From NCBI RefSeq assembly GCF_000756385.1, contig NZ_JNFC01000056.1, forward strand, positions 111,733-175,732: DNA of 64,000 bases, given 5' to 3'. Positions 45,654 to 54,387 of this stretch are shown piece after piece (within the stretch, counting starts at the first letter, position 1; each line of letters starts with the position of its first letter). Source of the DNA: Sphingopyxis sp. LC363. Lineage in GTDB: Bacteria; Pseudomonadota; Alphaproteobacteria; Sphingomonadales; Sphingomonadaceae. A program made the position numbers and the translations under genes. The notes below the pieces were generated by a model. It saw nothing but the letters and a program-made list of their open reading frames with translations. It was not told the DNA's origin and did not search any database.

Positions 45654-46352
45654 ATGGCCGCGACCAACATCTCGATCCCCGCACTCGACGGGACGAACGA
45701 AATTCCCGCTTATGTCGCGCGCCCCGACGCCGACAGCTCGCGCGCGATCATCGTCATTCCCGAAATTTTCGGGATCAACGAAGGGATTCGCAAGAAATGC
45801 GACGATTGGGCGGCCGAAGGCTATCTCGCGATCGCACCGGACATCTTCTGGCGCTTCGCGCCCGGGGTCGAGCTCAATCCCGATGTCGAGGCCGAGCTGC
45901 AGGAAGCCTTCGGCTATTTCGCCCAATATGATGCCGACGACGGGGTGAAGGATATCGAGGCGGCCATCCGCTGGCTGCACGGCCAGGGTGCGAGCAAGGT
46001 CGGTGCGGTGGGCTTCTGTCTCGGCGGCCGCCTCGCCTATATGACCGCGGCGCGCACCGATATCGATGCGTCGGTCGGCTATTATGGCGTCATGATCGAC
46101 CAGATGCTGAACGAAAGCCACGCGATCGCGCGGCCGCTGATGCTCCATATCCCGACCGAGGATCATCTCGTCGACCATGATGCGCAAAAGCGGATTCACG
46201 AAGGGCTCGATCCGCATCCGAAGGTGACGCTTCACGATTATCCGGGGCTCGACCACGGCTTTGCCGCGACGATGGGCAACCGGCGCGACGAGGACGGCGC
46301 GCAGCTCGCCGACGGCCGCACGCGCGCCTTTTTCGCCGAGCATCTCGCATGA
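45654..46352 (+). CDS. dienelactone hydrolase family protein
   Basis: A 232-aa alpha/beta hydrolase with a cysteine nucleophile: GFCLGG (~124-129), an acid in PTEDHLVDH, and His in GLDHGF near the C-terminus. The catalytic Cys is characteristic of dienelactone hydrolases that open dienelactone in halocatechol breakdown; many genome copies act on other lactones. The start at 45654 has AGGAGAG eight bases upstream. The stop overlaps the NTF2-like gene. Confidence 0.9.
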   Translation: MAATNISIPALDGTNEIPAYVARPDADSSRAIIVIPEIFGINEGIRKKCDDWAAEGYLAIAPDIFWRFAPGVELNPDVEAELQEAFGYFAQYDADDGVKDIEAAIRWLHGQGASKVGAVGFCLGGRLAYMTAARTDIDASVGYYGVMIDQMLNESHAIARPLMLHIPTEDHLVDHDAQKRIHEGLDPHPKVTLHDYPGLDHGFAATMGNRRDEDGAQLADGRTRAFFAEHLA

Positions 46353-46753
46353 CCGCGCCGCATCCCGGTCTCGCCGCCTGGCACGCCTATATGGCGGGCG
46401 GCGGCGCCCCGCGGGCCTTGCGCGACCTGCTCGCCGAGGATGCGGTGTTCCACTCGCCCGTCGTCCACACGCCGCAGGAAGGGCGCGACAAGGTCTTCGC
46501 CTATCTCCACGCCGCGAGCCATGTCCTCGGCGGCGACGATTTCCGCTATCTGCGCGAGATCGTCGACGGCAACCAAGCCGTCCTTGAGTTTCAGAGCATC
46601 CTCGACGGCATCCAGATCAACGGGGTCGACATCATCCGGTGGAACGCCGACGGAAAGATAGAAGATTTCAAGGTGATGGTCAGGCCGCTCAAGGCGATCA
46701 ACAAGGTCTGGGAAAAAATGGCCGAAATGCTCGCAGCGCAGGCCGCAAGCTAG
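46349..46753 (+). CDS. NTF2-like/SnoaL-fold protein
   Basis: A 134-aa protein of the nuclear-transport-factor-2 fold. HPGLAAWHAYMAGGGAPRALRDLLAEDAVFHSP is typical of the N-terminal helix and first strand (described as two parts, ~5-37), and IIRWNADGKIEDFKVMVRPLKA (~95-116) is the terminal sheet. Its ATG overlaps the hydrolase stop. It ends convergently with the DUF1489 gene, sharing CTAG. A role as small-molecule binding or isomerase protein is usual; the exact one is unknown. Confidence 0.8.
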   Translation: MTAPHPGLAAWHAYMAGGGAPRALRDLLAEDAVFHSPVVHTPQEGRDKVFAYLHAASHVLGGDDFRYLREIVDGNQAVLEFQSILDGIQINGVDIIRWNADGKIEDFKVMVRPLKAINKVWEKMAEMLAAQAAS

Positions 46754-47151
46754 ATCAGGCTGAGCTCGGCAAGCTCGCGATACAGTTCGGGCGGCAACGC
46801 GCCGATCCCGCTCGCATCGTCGATACCCTTGGGCGCATCGGCATCGATCAGGTACCGCCACCCCTGGTGCGCCCGCTTCGGCTGCGGGTGCACGCGCTCG
46901 AGGTCGGCGACGCAGACAATGTCGACGCGGCCATCACTACGATCGTCGAAGCGCAGGATTTCGACGCGCGCGACGAGCGTGTGTTTGACGATGAAATGCA
47001 GCTTGCCGCCGATCAGCTCGTCGGCGCGCTTGGGCCGGAAGCGTGTCGCGAAACGGATCTCGCCATCGGCGGCGTAATTGGCGATCCGTGCCTCAAGCGC
47101 AGGATAATCGGAGCAGCCGACGGCGACGCGGGTCATATGGAGCTGGGGCAT
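46750..47151 (-). CDS. DUF1489 family protein
   Basis: A 133-aa soluble protein that begins MPQLHMTRVAVGCSDYPALEARI. GGKLHFIVKHTLVARVEILRF and AHQGWRYL are recognised as DUF1489. Its stop overlaps that of the NTF2-like gene. It is conserved in alphaproteobacteria without known function. It lies downstream of TerC, separated by a terminator, and has its own start. Confidence 0.8.
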   Translation of the reverse strand: MPQLHMTRVAVGCSDYPALEARIANYAADGEIRFATRFRPKRADELIGGKLHFIVKHTLVARVEILRFDDRSDGRVDIVCVADLERVHPQPKRAHQGWRYLIDADAPKGIDDASGIGALPPELYRELAELSLI

Positions 47152-47176
47152 GATCGCGAGATGGGAAGCCGATACG

Positions 47177-47203
47177 AAAAAGCCAGCCCCTCACGAGGCT
47201 GGC
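47177..47203 (-). terminator. rho-independent terminator downstream of terC
   Basis: Stem GCCAGCC/GGCTGGC (47182-47188, 47197-47203) with an A-tract at 47177-47181, i.e. five U's on the minus strand. It lies just after the terC stop. Confidence 0.75.
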
Positions 47204-47228
47204 CCTTTCATTTTACGCTGAAAACCGG

Positions 47229-47954
47229 TCAGCCGAACAAGGTTCCGACGCCGACGCTCGGGTCGACCCAGCCGTCGTAGATCATCTTGACCGCGACATA
47301 GACGATCACCGCGAGGCCGAGATAGGCGATCCAGCGGTAACGCTCGATATATTGGGCAATGATATTCGCCGCGATGCCCATCAGCGCGACGGCAAAGATC
47401 AAGCCGACGATCAGGATGCCGGGGTGCTCGCGCGCGGCACCCGCGACCGCGAGCACATTGTCGAGGCTCATGCTGACGTCGGCGACCGCCACCGCCCAGG
47501 CGGCACCCGCGAAGCTCTTGGCGGGCTTCAGGCCCGAATGTTCATCGCCCGCAATCTCGGGCGAACCCTGCGACTGGCCCGTGTGGCGCAGTTCGCGCCA
47601 CATTTTCCATGCCACCCAGATCAGGAGCAGCCCGCCGACGAAGATCAGCCCGACGATCTGCATCAACTGCGTCACGACGAGCGCGAAAGCGATGCGAAGA
47701 ACCAGCGCGGCGAGCACGCCGATCAGGATGACCTTCTTGCGCTGGTCGGCGGGCAGCCCCGCGGCGAGTGCGCCGACGACGATCGCATTGTCGCCCGCCA
47801 GGACGAGGTCGATCATCAGCACCTGCAGGAACGCCGCGAAGGCGGCCGGCTCGGTAATGTTAGAGAAATCCTTGACGATCGCGTCCCACATTCCGGCGGG
47901 GCCGCCGAAACCGCCGGCGTGCGACGCGGCCTGAGTCAGAAATTCCAAAATCAC
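47229..47954 (-). CDS. TerC family integral membrane protein
   Basis: A 241-aa membrane protein with about seven helices. The two inverted acidic motifs DLVLAGDNAIVVGALAAG (~49-66) and DVSMSLDNVLAVAGA (~158-172) are the TerC signatures that bind metal ions. TerC family proteins include manganese exporters and metal-homeostasis proteins such as Alx and YoaE. A terminator follows. Its ATG overlaps the stop of the small monooxygenase gene. Confidence 0.9.
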   Translation of the reverse strand: MILEFLTQAASHAGGFGGPAGMWDAIVKDFSNITEPAAFAAFLQVLMIDLVLAGDNAIVVGALAAGLPADQRKKVILIGVLAALVLRIAFALVVTQLMQIVGLIFVGGLLLIWVAWKMWRELRHTGQSQGSPEIAGDEHSGLKPAKSFAGAAWAVAVADVSMSLDNVLAVAGAAREHPGILIVGLIFAVALMGIAANIIAQYIERYRWIAYLGLAVIVYVAVKMIYDGWVDPSVGVGTLFG

Positions 47955-48232
47955 AGCGGCTCTCCGAAATAACTGACCTCTGGAATAGGGTCATAAAAGC
48001 GATGCAGCAACGCCCGCCACCGTCCGTAGCGGTCCGATTGCCGGAAGCCGTCGCGATGATCCGCGACAGACCTCCATTCGACCAACAGCAGATAAGCCTG
48101 TCCGGTTGCGGCCGGGCGGAAAATTTTGAGCGAGATAAAGCCCGGTGAGGCTTCGATCAGCGGCTTTGCCTCTGCCACAGCCGCCTCGCTTCCCGCACGA
48201 ACGGGCAGCAGGGCGTGTTCGATCACCGCCAT
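47951..48232 (-). CDS. antibiotic biosynthesis monooxygenase (ABM) domain protein
   Basis: A 93-aa dimeric-type ferredoxin-fold protein: IEHALLPVRAGSEAAVAEAKPLI, FISLKIFRPAATGQAYLLLVEW (~32-53), then HRDGFRQSDRYGRWRALLHRFYD. ABM proteins are often quinol or polyketide monooxygenases, or heme-degrading, but many have unknown substrates. The stop overlaps terC (ATGA). It is 9 bases after rho. Confidence 0.85.
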   Translation of the reverse strand: MAVIEHALLPVRAGSEAAVAEAKPLIEASPGFISLKIFRPAATGQAYLLLVEWRSVADHRDGFRQSDRYGRWRALLHRFYDPIPEVSYFGEPL

Positions 48233-48241
48233 GACCCGGGC

Positions 48242-49498
48242 TTACTGGTTCATGCTGTCGAAGAAATCCTCGTTGGTCTTCGAATCCTTGATCTTGTCGA
48301 GCAGGAATTCCATCGCGTCGACGGTGCCCATCTGCATGAGGATGCGGCGCAGCACCCACATTTTCGACAGCTTGTCCTTCTCGACGAGCAATTCTTCCTT
48401 GCGGGTGCCCGACTTGCCGACGTCGAGGCTCGGGAAGATGCGTTTGTCGGCGACCTTGCGGTCGAGCACGATTTCCGAATTGCCCGTGCCCTTGAATTCC
48501 TCGAAGATCACCTCGTCCATGCGGCTGCCGGTGTCGATCAGCGCGGTCGCGATGATCGACAGCGAACCGCCTTCCTCGATGTTGCGCGCCGCGCCGAAGA
48601 AGCGCTTCGGCCGCTGGAGCGCATTGGCATCGACACCGCCGGTCAGCACCTTGCCCGACGAGGGAACGACGGTGTTGTAAGCGCGGCCGAGGCGCGTGAT
48701 CGAGTCGAGCAGGATGACGACGTCCTTCTTGTGCTCGACGAGGCGCTTCGCCTTTTCGATCACCATTTCGGCGACCTGGACGTGGCGCGTCGCGGGCTCG
48801 TCGAAGGTCGAGGAGACGACTTCGCCATTCACGCTGCGCTGCATGTCGGTGACTTCCTCGGGACGTTCGTCGACGAGGAGGACGATGAGGTAGACCTCGG
48901 GGTGGTTGTCGGTGATCGCCTTGGCGATATTCTGCAGCAGCACCGTCTTGCCGGTGCGCGGCGGCGCGACGATCAGCGCGCGCTGGCCCTTGCCCTGCGG
49001 GCTGACGAGGTCGATGACGCGCGCCGACTTGTCCTTGACGGTCGGGTCGACGGTGTCGAGCGACAGCTTCTGGTTCGGATAGAGCGGGGTGAGGTTGTCG
49101 AAATTGACGCGGTGACGCACCGCTTCGGGATCGTCGAAATTGACCTTGATCAGCTTGGTCAGCGCGAAATAGCGTTCGCCGTCGCGCGGGGCGCGAATCT
49201 CGCCCTCGACCGTGTCGCCGGTGCGCAGGCCATATTTGCGGACCTGGTTCGGCGAGACATAGATGTCGTCGGGGCCCGCGAGATAGTTCGCGTCCGACGA
49301 GCGCAGGAAACCGAACGAGTCGGGGAGAACCTCGATCGTCCCCGATCCGATGATTTCCTCGCCCTCTTCGGCGAGTTCCTTCAGGATCGAGAACATCAGG
49401 TCCTGCTTGCGCAGCGTCGATGCGCCTTCGACACCCAGTTCTTCCGCCATTTCGACGAGTTGGGCGGGCGCCTTGGTCTTGAGTTCTTTGAGGTGCAT
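48242..49498 (-). CDS. rho: transcription termination factor Rho
   Basis: A 418-aa hexameric RNA helicase. The N-terminal RNA-binding domain ([22 protein letters not shown]), Walker [13 protein letters not shown] (~178-189), Walker [17 protein letters not shown], and the Q- and R-loops are all intact. The start at 49498 ([11 protein letters not shown]) is normal. The gene region just after it carries the ABM and terC genes. The rho-hemJ-hemE order here is typical of alphaproteobacteria near the origin. Confidence 0.97.
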   Translation of the reverse strand: MHLKELKTKAPAQLVEMAEELGVEGASTLRKQDLMFSILKELAEEGEEIIGSGTIEVLPDSFGFLRSSDANYLAGPDDIYVSPNQVRKYGLRTGDTVEGEIRAPRDGERYFALTKLIKVNFDDPEAVRHRVNFDNLTPLYPNQKLSLDTVDPTVKDKSARVIDLVSPQGKGQRALIVAPPRTGKTVLLQNIAKAITDNHPEVYLIVLLVDERPEEVTDMQRSVNGEVVSSTFDEPATRHVQVAEMVIEKAKRLVEHKKDVVILLDSITRLGRAYNTVVPSSGKVLTGGVDANALQRPKRFFGAARNIEEGGSLSIIATALIDTGSRMDEVIFEEFKGTGNSEIVLDRKVADKRIFPSLDVGKSGTRKEELLVEKDKLSKMWVLRRILMQMGTVDAMEFLLDKIKDSKTNEDFFDSMNQ

Positions 49499-49693
49499 TG
49501 GATGGATTCCAGGTAGGTCTTCGGGAAAAATAGGACGCGAATTTGTCGCACCGCGGGGGTGCCTATCCGGCCGTGGGACGACCGTTTCGATAGCATCGGC
49601 GCGGGGGACGCGCCGCCCGTATGGAACGGGGTTGAATCGCCCCTATAACCGGCTTCGGATCAAGTCAATCGGGCTGCGCCGGGGCGATGAAGG

Positions 49694-50140
49694 TCAGGGT
49701 CGCACGACGACGAGGATGACGATGATCGCCGCGGCGACGCCGGGCACCTCGTTGAGCATCCTGAGCTGTTTTTCGCTGAGCGGGCGCTCGCCCTTCTTGA
49801 GCTTCTTGAAATAGCCGATCATCCAGCCGTGATAACCCGACAGCGCGATCACGAGCAGCAATTTGGCGATAAACCAGCCCTCGCGCCAATAATCGCCGTT
49901 GAAGGCGAGCATCAGCCCAAAGATCCAGACGATGATCAGCGACGGGTTCAAAATGATCCGCCGCAGCCGGTCCTCGCGCTCGATCCACTTCTTGTCCTCG
50001 TCGGACCCGACCGGAGCCTGATGATGATAGACGAAGAAGCGCGGCATCATGAACAGGCCGGCCATCAGGAAAATCACGAAAATGATATGCGCGGCTTTGA
50101 TCCAAAGCATCGTCGCCCCCAAAAAACCTGCCAGTTCCAT
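49694..50140 (-). CDS. hemJ: protoporphyrinogen IX oxidase HemJ
   Basis: A 148-aa membrane protein with about four helices that oxidises protoporphyrinogen IX. It reads MLWIKAAHIIFVIFLMAGLFMMPRFFVYHHQAP (in two parts, ~11-43), with conserved His (AAHII) and Arg (LRR). It is 3 bases after hemE on the same strand, so the pair is one heme operon. HemC-HemD lie elsewhere in the window. Confidence 0.92.
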   Translation of the reverse strand: MELAGFLGATMLWIKAAHIIFVIFLMAGLFMMPRFFVYHHQAPVGSDEDKKWIEREDRLRRIILNPSLIIVWIFGLMLAFNGDYWREGWFIAKLLLVIALSGYHGWMIGYFKKLKKGERPLSEKQLRMLNEVPGVAAAIIVILVVVRP

Positions 50141-50143
50141 AGA

Positions 50144-51172
50144 TTATCCGCCGCGAACGCGTTTGATGAGATGTTCGACATGCGCGATCGGCGTGTCGGG
50201 CACGATGCCATGGCCGAGATTGAAGATATGGGGACGCGACGGGAAAGCCGCAAGGATGCGGTCGATCGCCGCATCGAGCGCGCCGCCGCCCGCGACGAGC
50301 GCGAGCGGGTCGAGATTGCCCTGCACGGGCAGATGCGCCGGCAGCGCGGCGTCGGCCCATATAGGGTCTACCGTCTCGTCGAGACCGATCGCGTCGACTC
50401 CGGTCTCGTCGGCATAGGCGCGAAGCTTGCCCCCGGCACCCTTCGGAAAGCCGATGACCGGCGTATCGGGATGCAGCGCCTTGATCCGCCGCACGATCTC
50501 GGCGTTGGGGGCGATCACCCATTGCTCATATTGGGCGGGGGAAAGACTGCCCGCCCAGCTGTCGAACAATTGCACCGCGTCGACGCCATTTTCGATCTGC
50601 CCCGACAAATAGGTGATGGTCAGCTCGACGATCGCGTCGACGATCGCCTGGAAGGCTTCGGGATCGCCGAACGCCATGCGCCGCGCCGCAGCCTGGTCCT
50701 TCGACCCCTGTCCCGCCACCATATAGGTCGCGACGGTCCATGGGCTTCCGGCGAAGCCCAAGAAAGTCGTCTCGGGCGGCAGCGCCGCCGCGACGCGCGC
50801 GACGGTTGCATAAACCGGGTCGAGCCGCTCGGGTGCCGCCTCGAGCAACGCCAAAGCGCTGTCGACGAGCGGCGGCGCGAGCCGCGGCCCCTCGCCCGCT
50901 TCGAACCACAGATGCTGACCGAGCGCGTGCGGGATGACGAGAATGTCGGAAAAGAGGATCGACCCGTCGAAGCCGAAACGGCGGATCGGCTGCAGCGTCA
51001 CTTCGGCGGCGGCCTCGGGATCGTAGCAGAGCTCGAGAAAACCGCCCTTGGTCTCGCGGAGCGCGCGATATTCGGGCAGATAGCGTCCGGCTTGGCGCAT
51101 CAGCCAGAGCGGCGGGCGTTCCTGCCGCACCCCGCGCAGCGTCGCGAGCAGCTTCTTCGGTGACGCCTTCAC
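50144..51172 (-). CDS. hemE: uroporphyrinogen decarboxylase
   Basis: A 342-aa cytosolic enzyme that decarboxylates uroporphyrinogen III to coproporphyrinogen III. The N-terminal PPLWLMRQAGRYLPEYRALR (~20-39) and the conserved GFAGSPWTVATYMVAGQGSKD are typical. The GTG start at 51172 has AGAGGGG nearby; the longer open frame would read through the putative origin. hemE is next to the origin, as in Caulobacter. Confidence 0.95.
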   Translation of the reverse strand: MKASPKKLLATLRGVRQERPPLWLMRQAGRYLPEYRALRETKGGFLELCYDPEAAAEVTLQPIRRFGFDGSILFSDILVIPHALGQHLWFEAGEGPRLAPPLVDSALALLEAAPERLDPVYATVARVAAALPPETTFLGFAGSPWTVATYMVAGQGSKDQAAARRMAFGDPEAFQAIVDAIVELTITYLSGQIENGVDAVQLFDSWAGSLSPAQYEQWVIAPNAEIVRRIKALHPDTPVIGFPKGAGGKLRAYADETGVDAIGLDETVDPIWADAALPAHLPVQGNLDPLALVAGGGALDAAIDRILAAFPSRPHIFNLGHGIVPDTPIAHVEHLIKRVRGG

Positions 51173-51187
51173 GCGGCCCCTCTTTCT

Positions 51188-51450
51188 CTCTTCATATAGT
51201 TTTAAATATGATTGTGGTGGTTTGTAGGTCGGCGGACAAGGCGGCTTTAGGCCGGGGCGTCCTTTTTGCCAACAGCTTGACTCGGGGCGTTGCGGGTCAC
51301 GCCCCGGAGTCGCCTTGCACAGTCCCCCTAATTCACAGCCTGTGGATAAGATTCGTCCCATGTGGATAAGCGGTGGAGCGGAATCGACACGGCCGGGGAT
51401 GAATCCTGCCTGCCGAAATCATCCCGGGGCTTTTGCCAAATTTATCCACA
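51188..51450. other. putative chromosomal replication origin (oriC)
   Basis: An intergenic region (51173-51519) between divergent hemE and ppsR. Three perfect DnaA boxes (TTATCCACA or its complement) lie at 51341-51349, 51361-51369 and 51442-51450. A weaker TAATTCACA occurs at 51329-51337. An AT-rich tract (51188-51215, TATAGTTTTAAATATGATT) is 130 bases away. A GC-rich hairpin occupies 51252-51308. Genes on both sides run away from it, and parS sites lie 7-11 kb to the left. Caulobacter also has its origin beside hemE. Confidence 0.78.
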
Positions 51451-51519
51451 GGGGCTTTTCGTCGTCGCGGGCGTGATCCGGCATTGCCTTTTTTCGCGGA
51501 CTCCCGCCATGGTGGCGCG

Positions 51520-52332
51520 ATGGGCCGGCTTCACCTTCACCTCATATCCGATTCCACGGGCGAGACGCTCGAAAATATCGCCAAGGCGGCGATCGCGCAG
51601 TTCGACGATGTCGAGGTGGTGCGCCATTTCTGGCCGATGGTGCGGTCGGAATCGCATCTCGACCGGATCATGGCCGAAGTGCAGGCGAGCCCCGGCATGA
51701 TCCTCTTCACCCTCGTCAATGGCGAGCTGCGCGCCAGCCTCGAACGCCGCGCGGGGGCGCAGGGCCTGCCGACCGTCGCCGCGCTCGACGCGGTCACCGA
51801 CGCGCTGTCGCGGATGCTCGGGCAGGAAGCGAAGGCGCGTCCGGGCCGCCAGCACGTTCTCGACGCCGCCTATTTCGCGCGCGTCGAGGCGATTCAATTT
51901 ACCGTCGCGCACGACGACGGCATCGGCTGGGAAAATTGGGAACAGGCCGACATCGTTCTCGCCGGCGTGTCGCGCACGTCGAAAACGCCGACGAGCATCT
52001 ATCTTGCCAACCGCGGCTTCAAGACCGCGAATATCCCGATCGTTCCCGAATCGCCGCCGCCGAACGCGCTGTTCAACCTGAAGCGCCCGATGATCGTCGG
52101 GCTGACGACCGGGCTCGACCGGCTCGTCCAGGTTCGCCGCAACCGGCTGCTGTCGCTGAATCAGGCGCCCGAAACCTCCTATGTCGACGACGAACGCGTC
52201 AAGGCCGAACTCGCTTATGCGCGGCGGATGTTCGCCGACAATGGCTGGCCGGTGATCGACGTGACGCGCCGCTCGATCGAGGAAACCGCCGCCGCGGTGA
52301 TCAAGCTCGTCGAAGACCGGACGGACGCATGA
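51520..52332 (+). CDS. ppsR: pyruvate, phosphate dikinase regulatory protein (bifunctional kinase/phosphorylase)
   Basis: A 270-aa protein of the DUF299 family that both phosphorylates (with ADP) and dephosphorylates PPDK or PEP synthase. It begins LHLHLISDSTGETLENIAKA, and the P-loop is GVSRTSKTPTSIYLANRG (~148-165). The start MGRLHLHLI at 51520 is used; the leftover open frame would extend into the origin. It starts the rightward operon ppsR-maf-aroE-coaE-dnaQ. The target PPDK is not in this window. Confidence 0.92.
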   Translation: MGRLHLHLISDSTGETLENIAKAAIAQFDDVEVVRHFWPMVRSESHLDRIMAEVQASPGMILFTLVNGELRASLERRAGAQGLPTVAALDAVTDALSRMLGQEAKARPGRQHVLDAAYFARVEAIQFTVAHDDGIGWENWEQADIVLAGVSRTSKTPTSIYLANRGFKTANIPIVPESPPPNALFNLKRPMIVGLTTGLDRLVQVRRNRLLSLNQAPETSYVDDERVKAELAYARRMFADNGWPVIDVTRRSIEETAAAVIKLVEDRTDA

Positions 52333-52925
52333 GCTTGCTCCTCGCCTCGCAAAGCAGTGGCCGCGCCGCGATGCTTCGCGCCGCCGGGCTGACCTTCGAA
52401 ACCAGCGCCGCGCATGTCGACGAGGAGGCGCTCACCGCGTCGCTGCTCGCCGCCGGCCAGACGCCGCGCAACATCGCCGACGCGCTCGCCGAGGCGAAGG
52501 CGGTCAAAATATCGTCGCGGCTTCCCGGCGTGACCGTGCTCGGCGCCGATTCGACGCTCGCGCTCGACGATGGCGCGATGCTCGCGAAACCCGGAAGCCC
52601 CGAAGAGGCCGCCGATCATCTCCGCCGCATGGCGGGAACGCGGCACCGGCTGTTCAGCGCCGCGGTCGCCGCGCGCGACGGCGCGTCGGTCTGGCGCGCG
52701 GTCGGCGAGGCGAAGCTCTGGATGCGCCCCTTGTCGGACGCCTTCATCGCCGACTATGTCGCGCGAAACTGGGACAGCATCCGCTGGACCGTCGGCTGTT
52801 ACGAAATCGAAGGGGCGGGCGTGCAATTGTTCGACCGGGTCGAAGGCGACCCCTGGACCATCATCGGCATGCCGATGCTTCCCTTGCTGGCGTGGCTGCG
52901 CACCATCGGGCTCGCGCCGCAATGA
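52329..52925 (+). CDS. maf: Maf-family nucleotide pyrophosphatase
   Basis: A 198-aa house-cleaning pyrophosphatase that hydrolyses non-canonical or modified NTPs. It begins LLLASQSSGRAAML, with AEAKAVKIS (~55-63) and VLGADSTLALDDGAMLAKPGS (~68-88), and lastly GCYEIEGAGVQLFDRVEGD. The ATG overlaps the ppsR stop, and its stop overlaps aroE. The position between ppsR and aroE is the typical alphaproteobacterial order. Confidence 0.92.
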   Translation: MSLLLASQSSGRAAMLRAAGLTFETSAAHVDEEALTASLLAAGQTPRNIADALAEAKAVKISSRLPGVTVLGADSTLALDDGAMLAKPGSPEEAADHLRRMAGTRHRLFSAAVAARDGASVWRAVGEAKLWMRPLSDAFIADYVARNWDSIRWTVGCYEIEGAGVQLFDRVEGDPWTIIGMPMLPLLAWLRTIGLAPQ

Positions 52926-53737
52926 GCGCACCTTACGCAGAAGTGATCGGCGACCCGATCGCACAATCGAAATCGCCGCTGATCCACGGTTTCTGGCTCG
53001 ACGCGCTGGGGCTCGCCGGCGATTACCGCCGCGCGCATGTGAAACCCGACGAGCTCGCCGCCTATATCGCTGAGCGCCGCAGCGATCCTGACTGGCGCGG
53101 CTGCAACGTCACCATGCCGCACAAGGGGGCGGTTATGGATCTCGTCGACGATCCGGGCGATATCCGCGGCACGATCGGCGCGATGAACACCGTCGTGCGC
53201 CAGCCCGACGGGTCGCTGATCGGTACCAACACCGATGCCGCGGGCTTTTATTCGCCGCTCGCCGAACTCGATCTCGAGGGCGCGCCCGTCGCGGTGGTCG
53301 GTGCCGGCGGGGCGGCGCGCGCGGTGCTGTTCGCGCTTGCCCGCGCCCATGTCGGCAAGGTGACGATCTTCAATCGCTCGCCGCTGAAGGCGATGGGCCT
53401 GCTCGCGACCTTCGGGCTCAAGGGCGAGGTGGTCGCGCTCGACGCTCCGCTGCCGCCAGTGTCCCTGCTCGTCAATTCGAGCAGCCTCGGCATGGCGGGC
53501 CAGCCGCCGCTCGATCTCGACCTGTCGCCGCTCCCCGACGATGCGATCGTCTACGACCTCGTCTATTCGCCGCTCCAGACCGGGCTGCTCAAAGCCGCGG
53601 CGGCGCGCGGGCTCGACACCGTCGACGGGCTCGACATGCTCATCGGTCAGGCCGCGCTCGCGTTCGAGCTGTTCTTCGGCGCGTCGCCGCCCGAAGGCCG
53701 CGACGAGGAATTGCGCGCGCTGCTGGTGGCCGGATAA
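52922..53737 (+). CDS. aroE: shikimate dehydrogenase
   Basis: A 271-aa NADPH-dependent enzyme that reduces 3-dehydroshikimate in the aromatic pathway. It begins AEVIGDPIAQSKSPLIHGFWL and has catalytic Lys68 in CNVTMPHKG, NTDAAGF and the dinucleotide-binding VVGAGGAARAVLFAL (~125-139). The ATG overlaps the maf stop. Length is normal. Its stop is eight bases before the coaE start. Confidence 0.95.
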   Translation: MSAPYAEVIGDPIAQSKSPLIHGFWLDALGLAGDYRRAHVKPDELAAYIAERRSDPDWRGCNVTMPHKGAVMDLVDDPGDIRGTIGAMNTVVRQPDGSLIGTNTDAAGFYSPLAELDLEGAPVAVVGAGGAARAVLFALARAHVGKVTIFNRSPLKAMGLLATFGLKGEVVALDAPLPPVSLLVNSSSLGMAGQPPLDLDLSPLPDDAIVYDLVYSPLQTGLLKAAAARGLDTVDGLDMLIGQAALAFELFFGASPPEGRDEELRALLVAG

Positions 53738-53744
53738 TAGGGAC

Positions 53745-54368
53745 ATGACCCATCGTCCGCGCCCCGGCTCGCGGCTGCGCCGGCCGTTCATTCTCGGGCT
53801 TACCGGCTCGATCGGCATGGGCAAGTCGACCGCCGCGGCGATGTTCGAACGCGAGGGCGTCCCCGTCTTCGACGCCGATGCGATGGTCCACCGGCTGCAA
53901 GGTCCCGGCGGCGCGCTCGTCGCGGCGATCGAGGCGCGCTTCCCCGGCACCACCGGGCCGAACGGGGTCGACCGGCAGAAACTCGGCGCGCGCGTGCTCG
54001 GCAACACCCATGAACTCGCCGCGCTCGAAGCGATCGTTCATCCGGCGGTCGGCAAGGCCCAGAAACGCTTCCTCGCCCGCCACCGCGCGCGCGATTTCGT
54101 CGTGCTCGACATTCCCTTGCTCTTCGAAAAGGGCGGCTGGCGCAAGGTCGGCGCGATCGCGGTCGTTTCGGCGCCCGCGTGGATGCAGCGCAAACGCGTG
54201 ATGCGGCGCCCTGGCATGACGACTGCGAAACTGAAGGCAATCCGCCGCCTGCAGGTTCCCGATCGGGTCAAGCGGTCGCGCGCCGATTTCATCATCGAAA
54301 CGGGCCGCCCCAAAAGCGAGACGCACCGCCAAATTCGTTTCATCACCTCTTGTTTCCACGCCCGATAG
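53745..54368 (+). CDS. coaE: dephospho-CoA kinase
   Basis: A 207-aa P-loop kinase that makes CoA from dephospho-CoA. The P-loop is GLTGSIGMGKSTAAAMF (~18-34), and FDADAMVHRL and VLDIPLLFEKGGWRKV are typical. The start MTHRPRPGSRLRR at 53745 has a short spacer after aroE; an Arg-rich N-terminal extension of ~12 residues precedes the core. It is upstream of dnaQ, as commonly in alphaproteobacteria. Confidence 0.94.
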   Translation: MTHRPRPGSRLRRPFILGLTGSIGMGKSTAAAMFEREGVPVFDADAMVHRLQGPGGALVAAIEARFPGTTGPNGVDRQKLGARVLGNTHELAALEAIVHPAVGKAQKRFLARHRARDFVVLDIPLLFEKGGWRKVGAIAVVSAPAWMQRKRVMRRPGMTTAKLKAIRRLQVPDRVKRSRADFIIETGRPKSETHRQIRFITSCFHAR

Positions 54369-54387
54369 GGTCCAGATTATCCATTCG

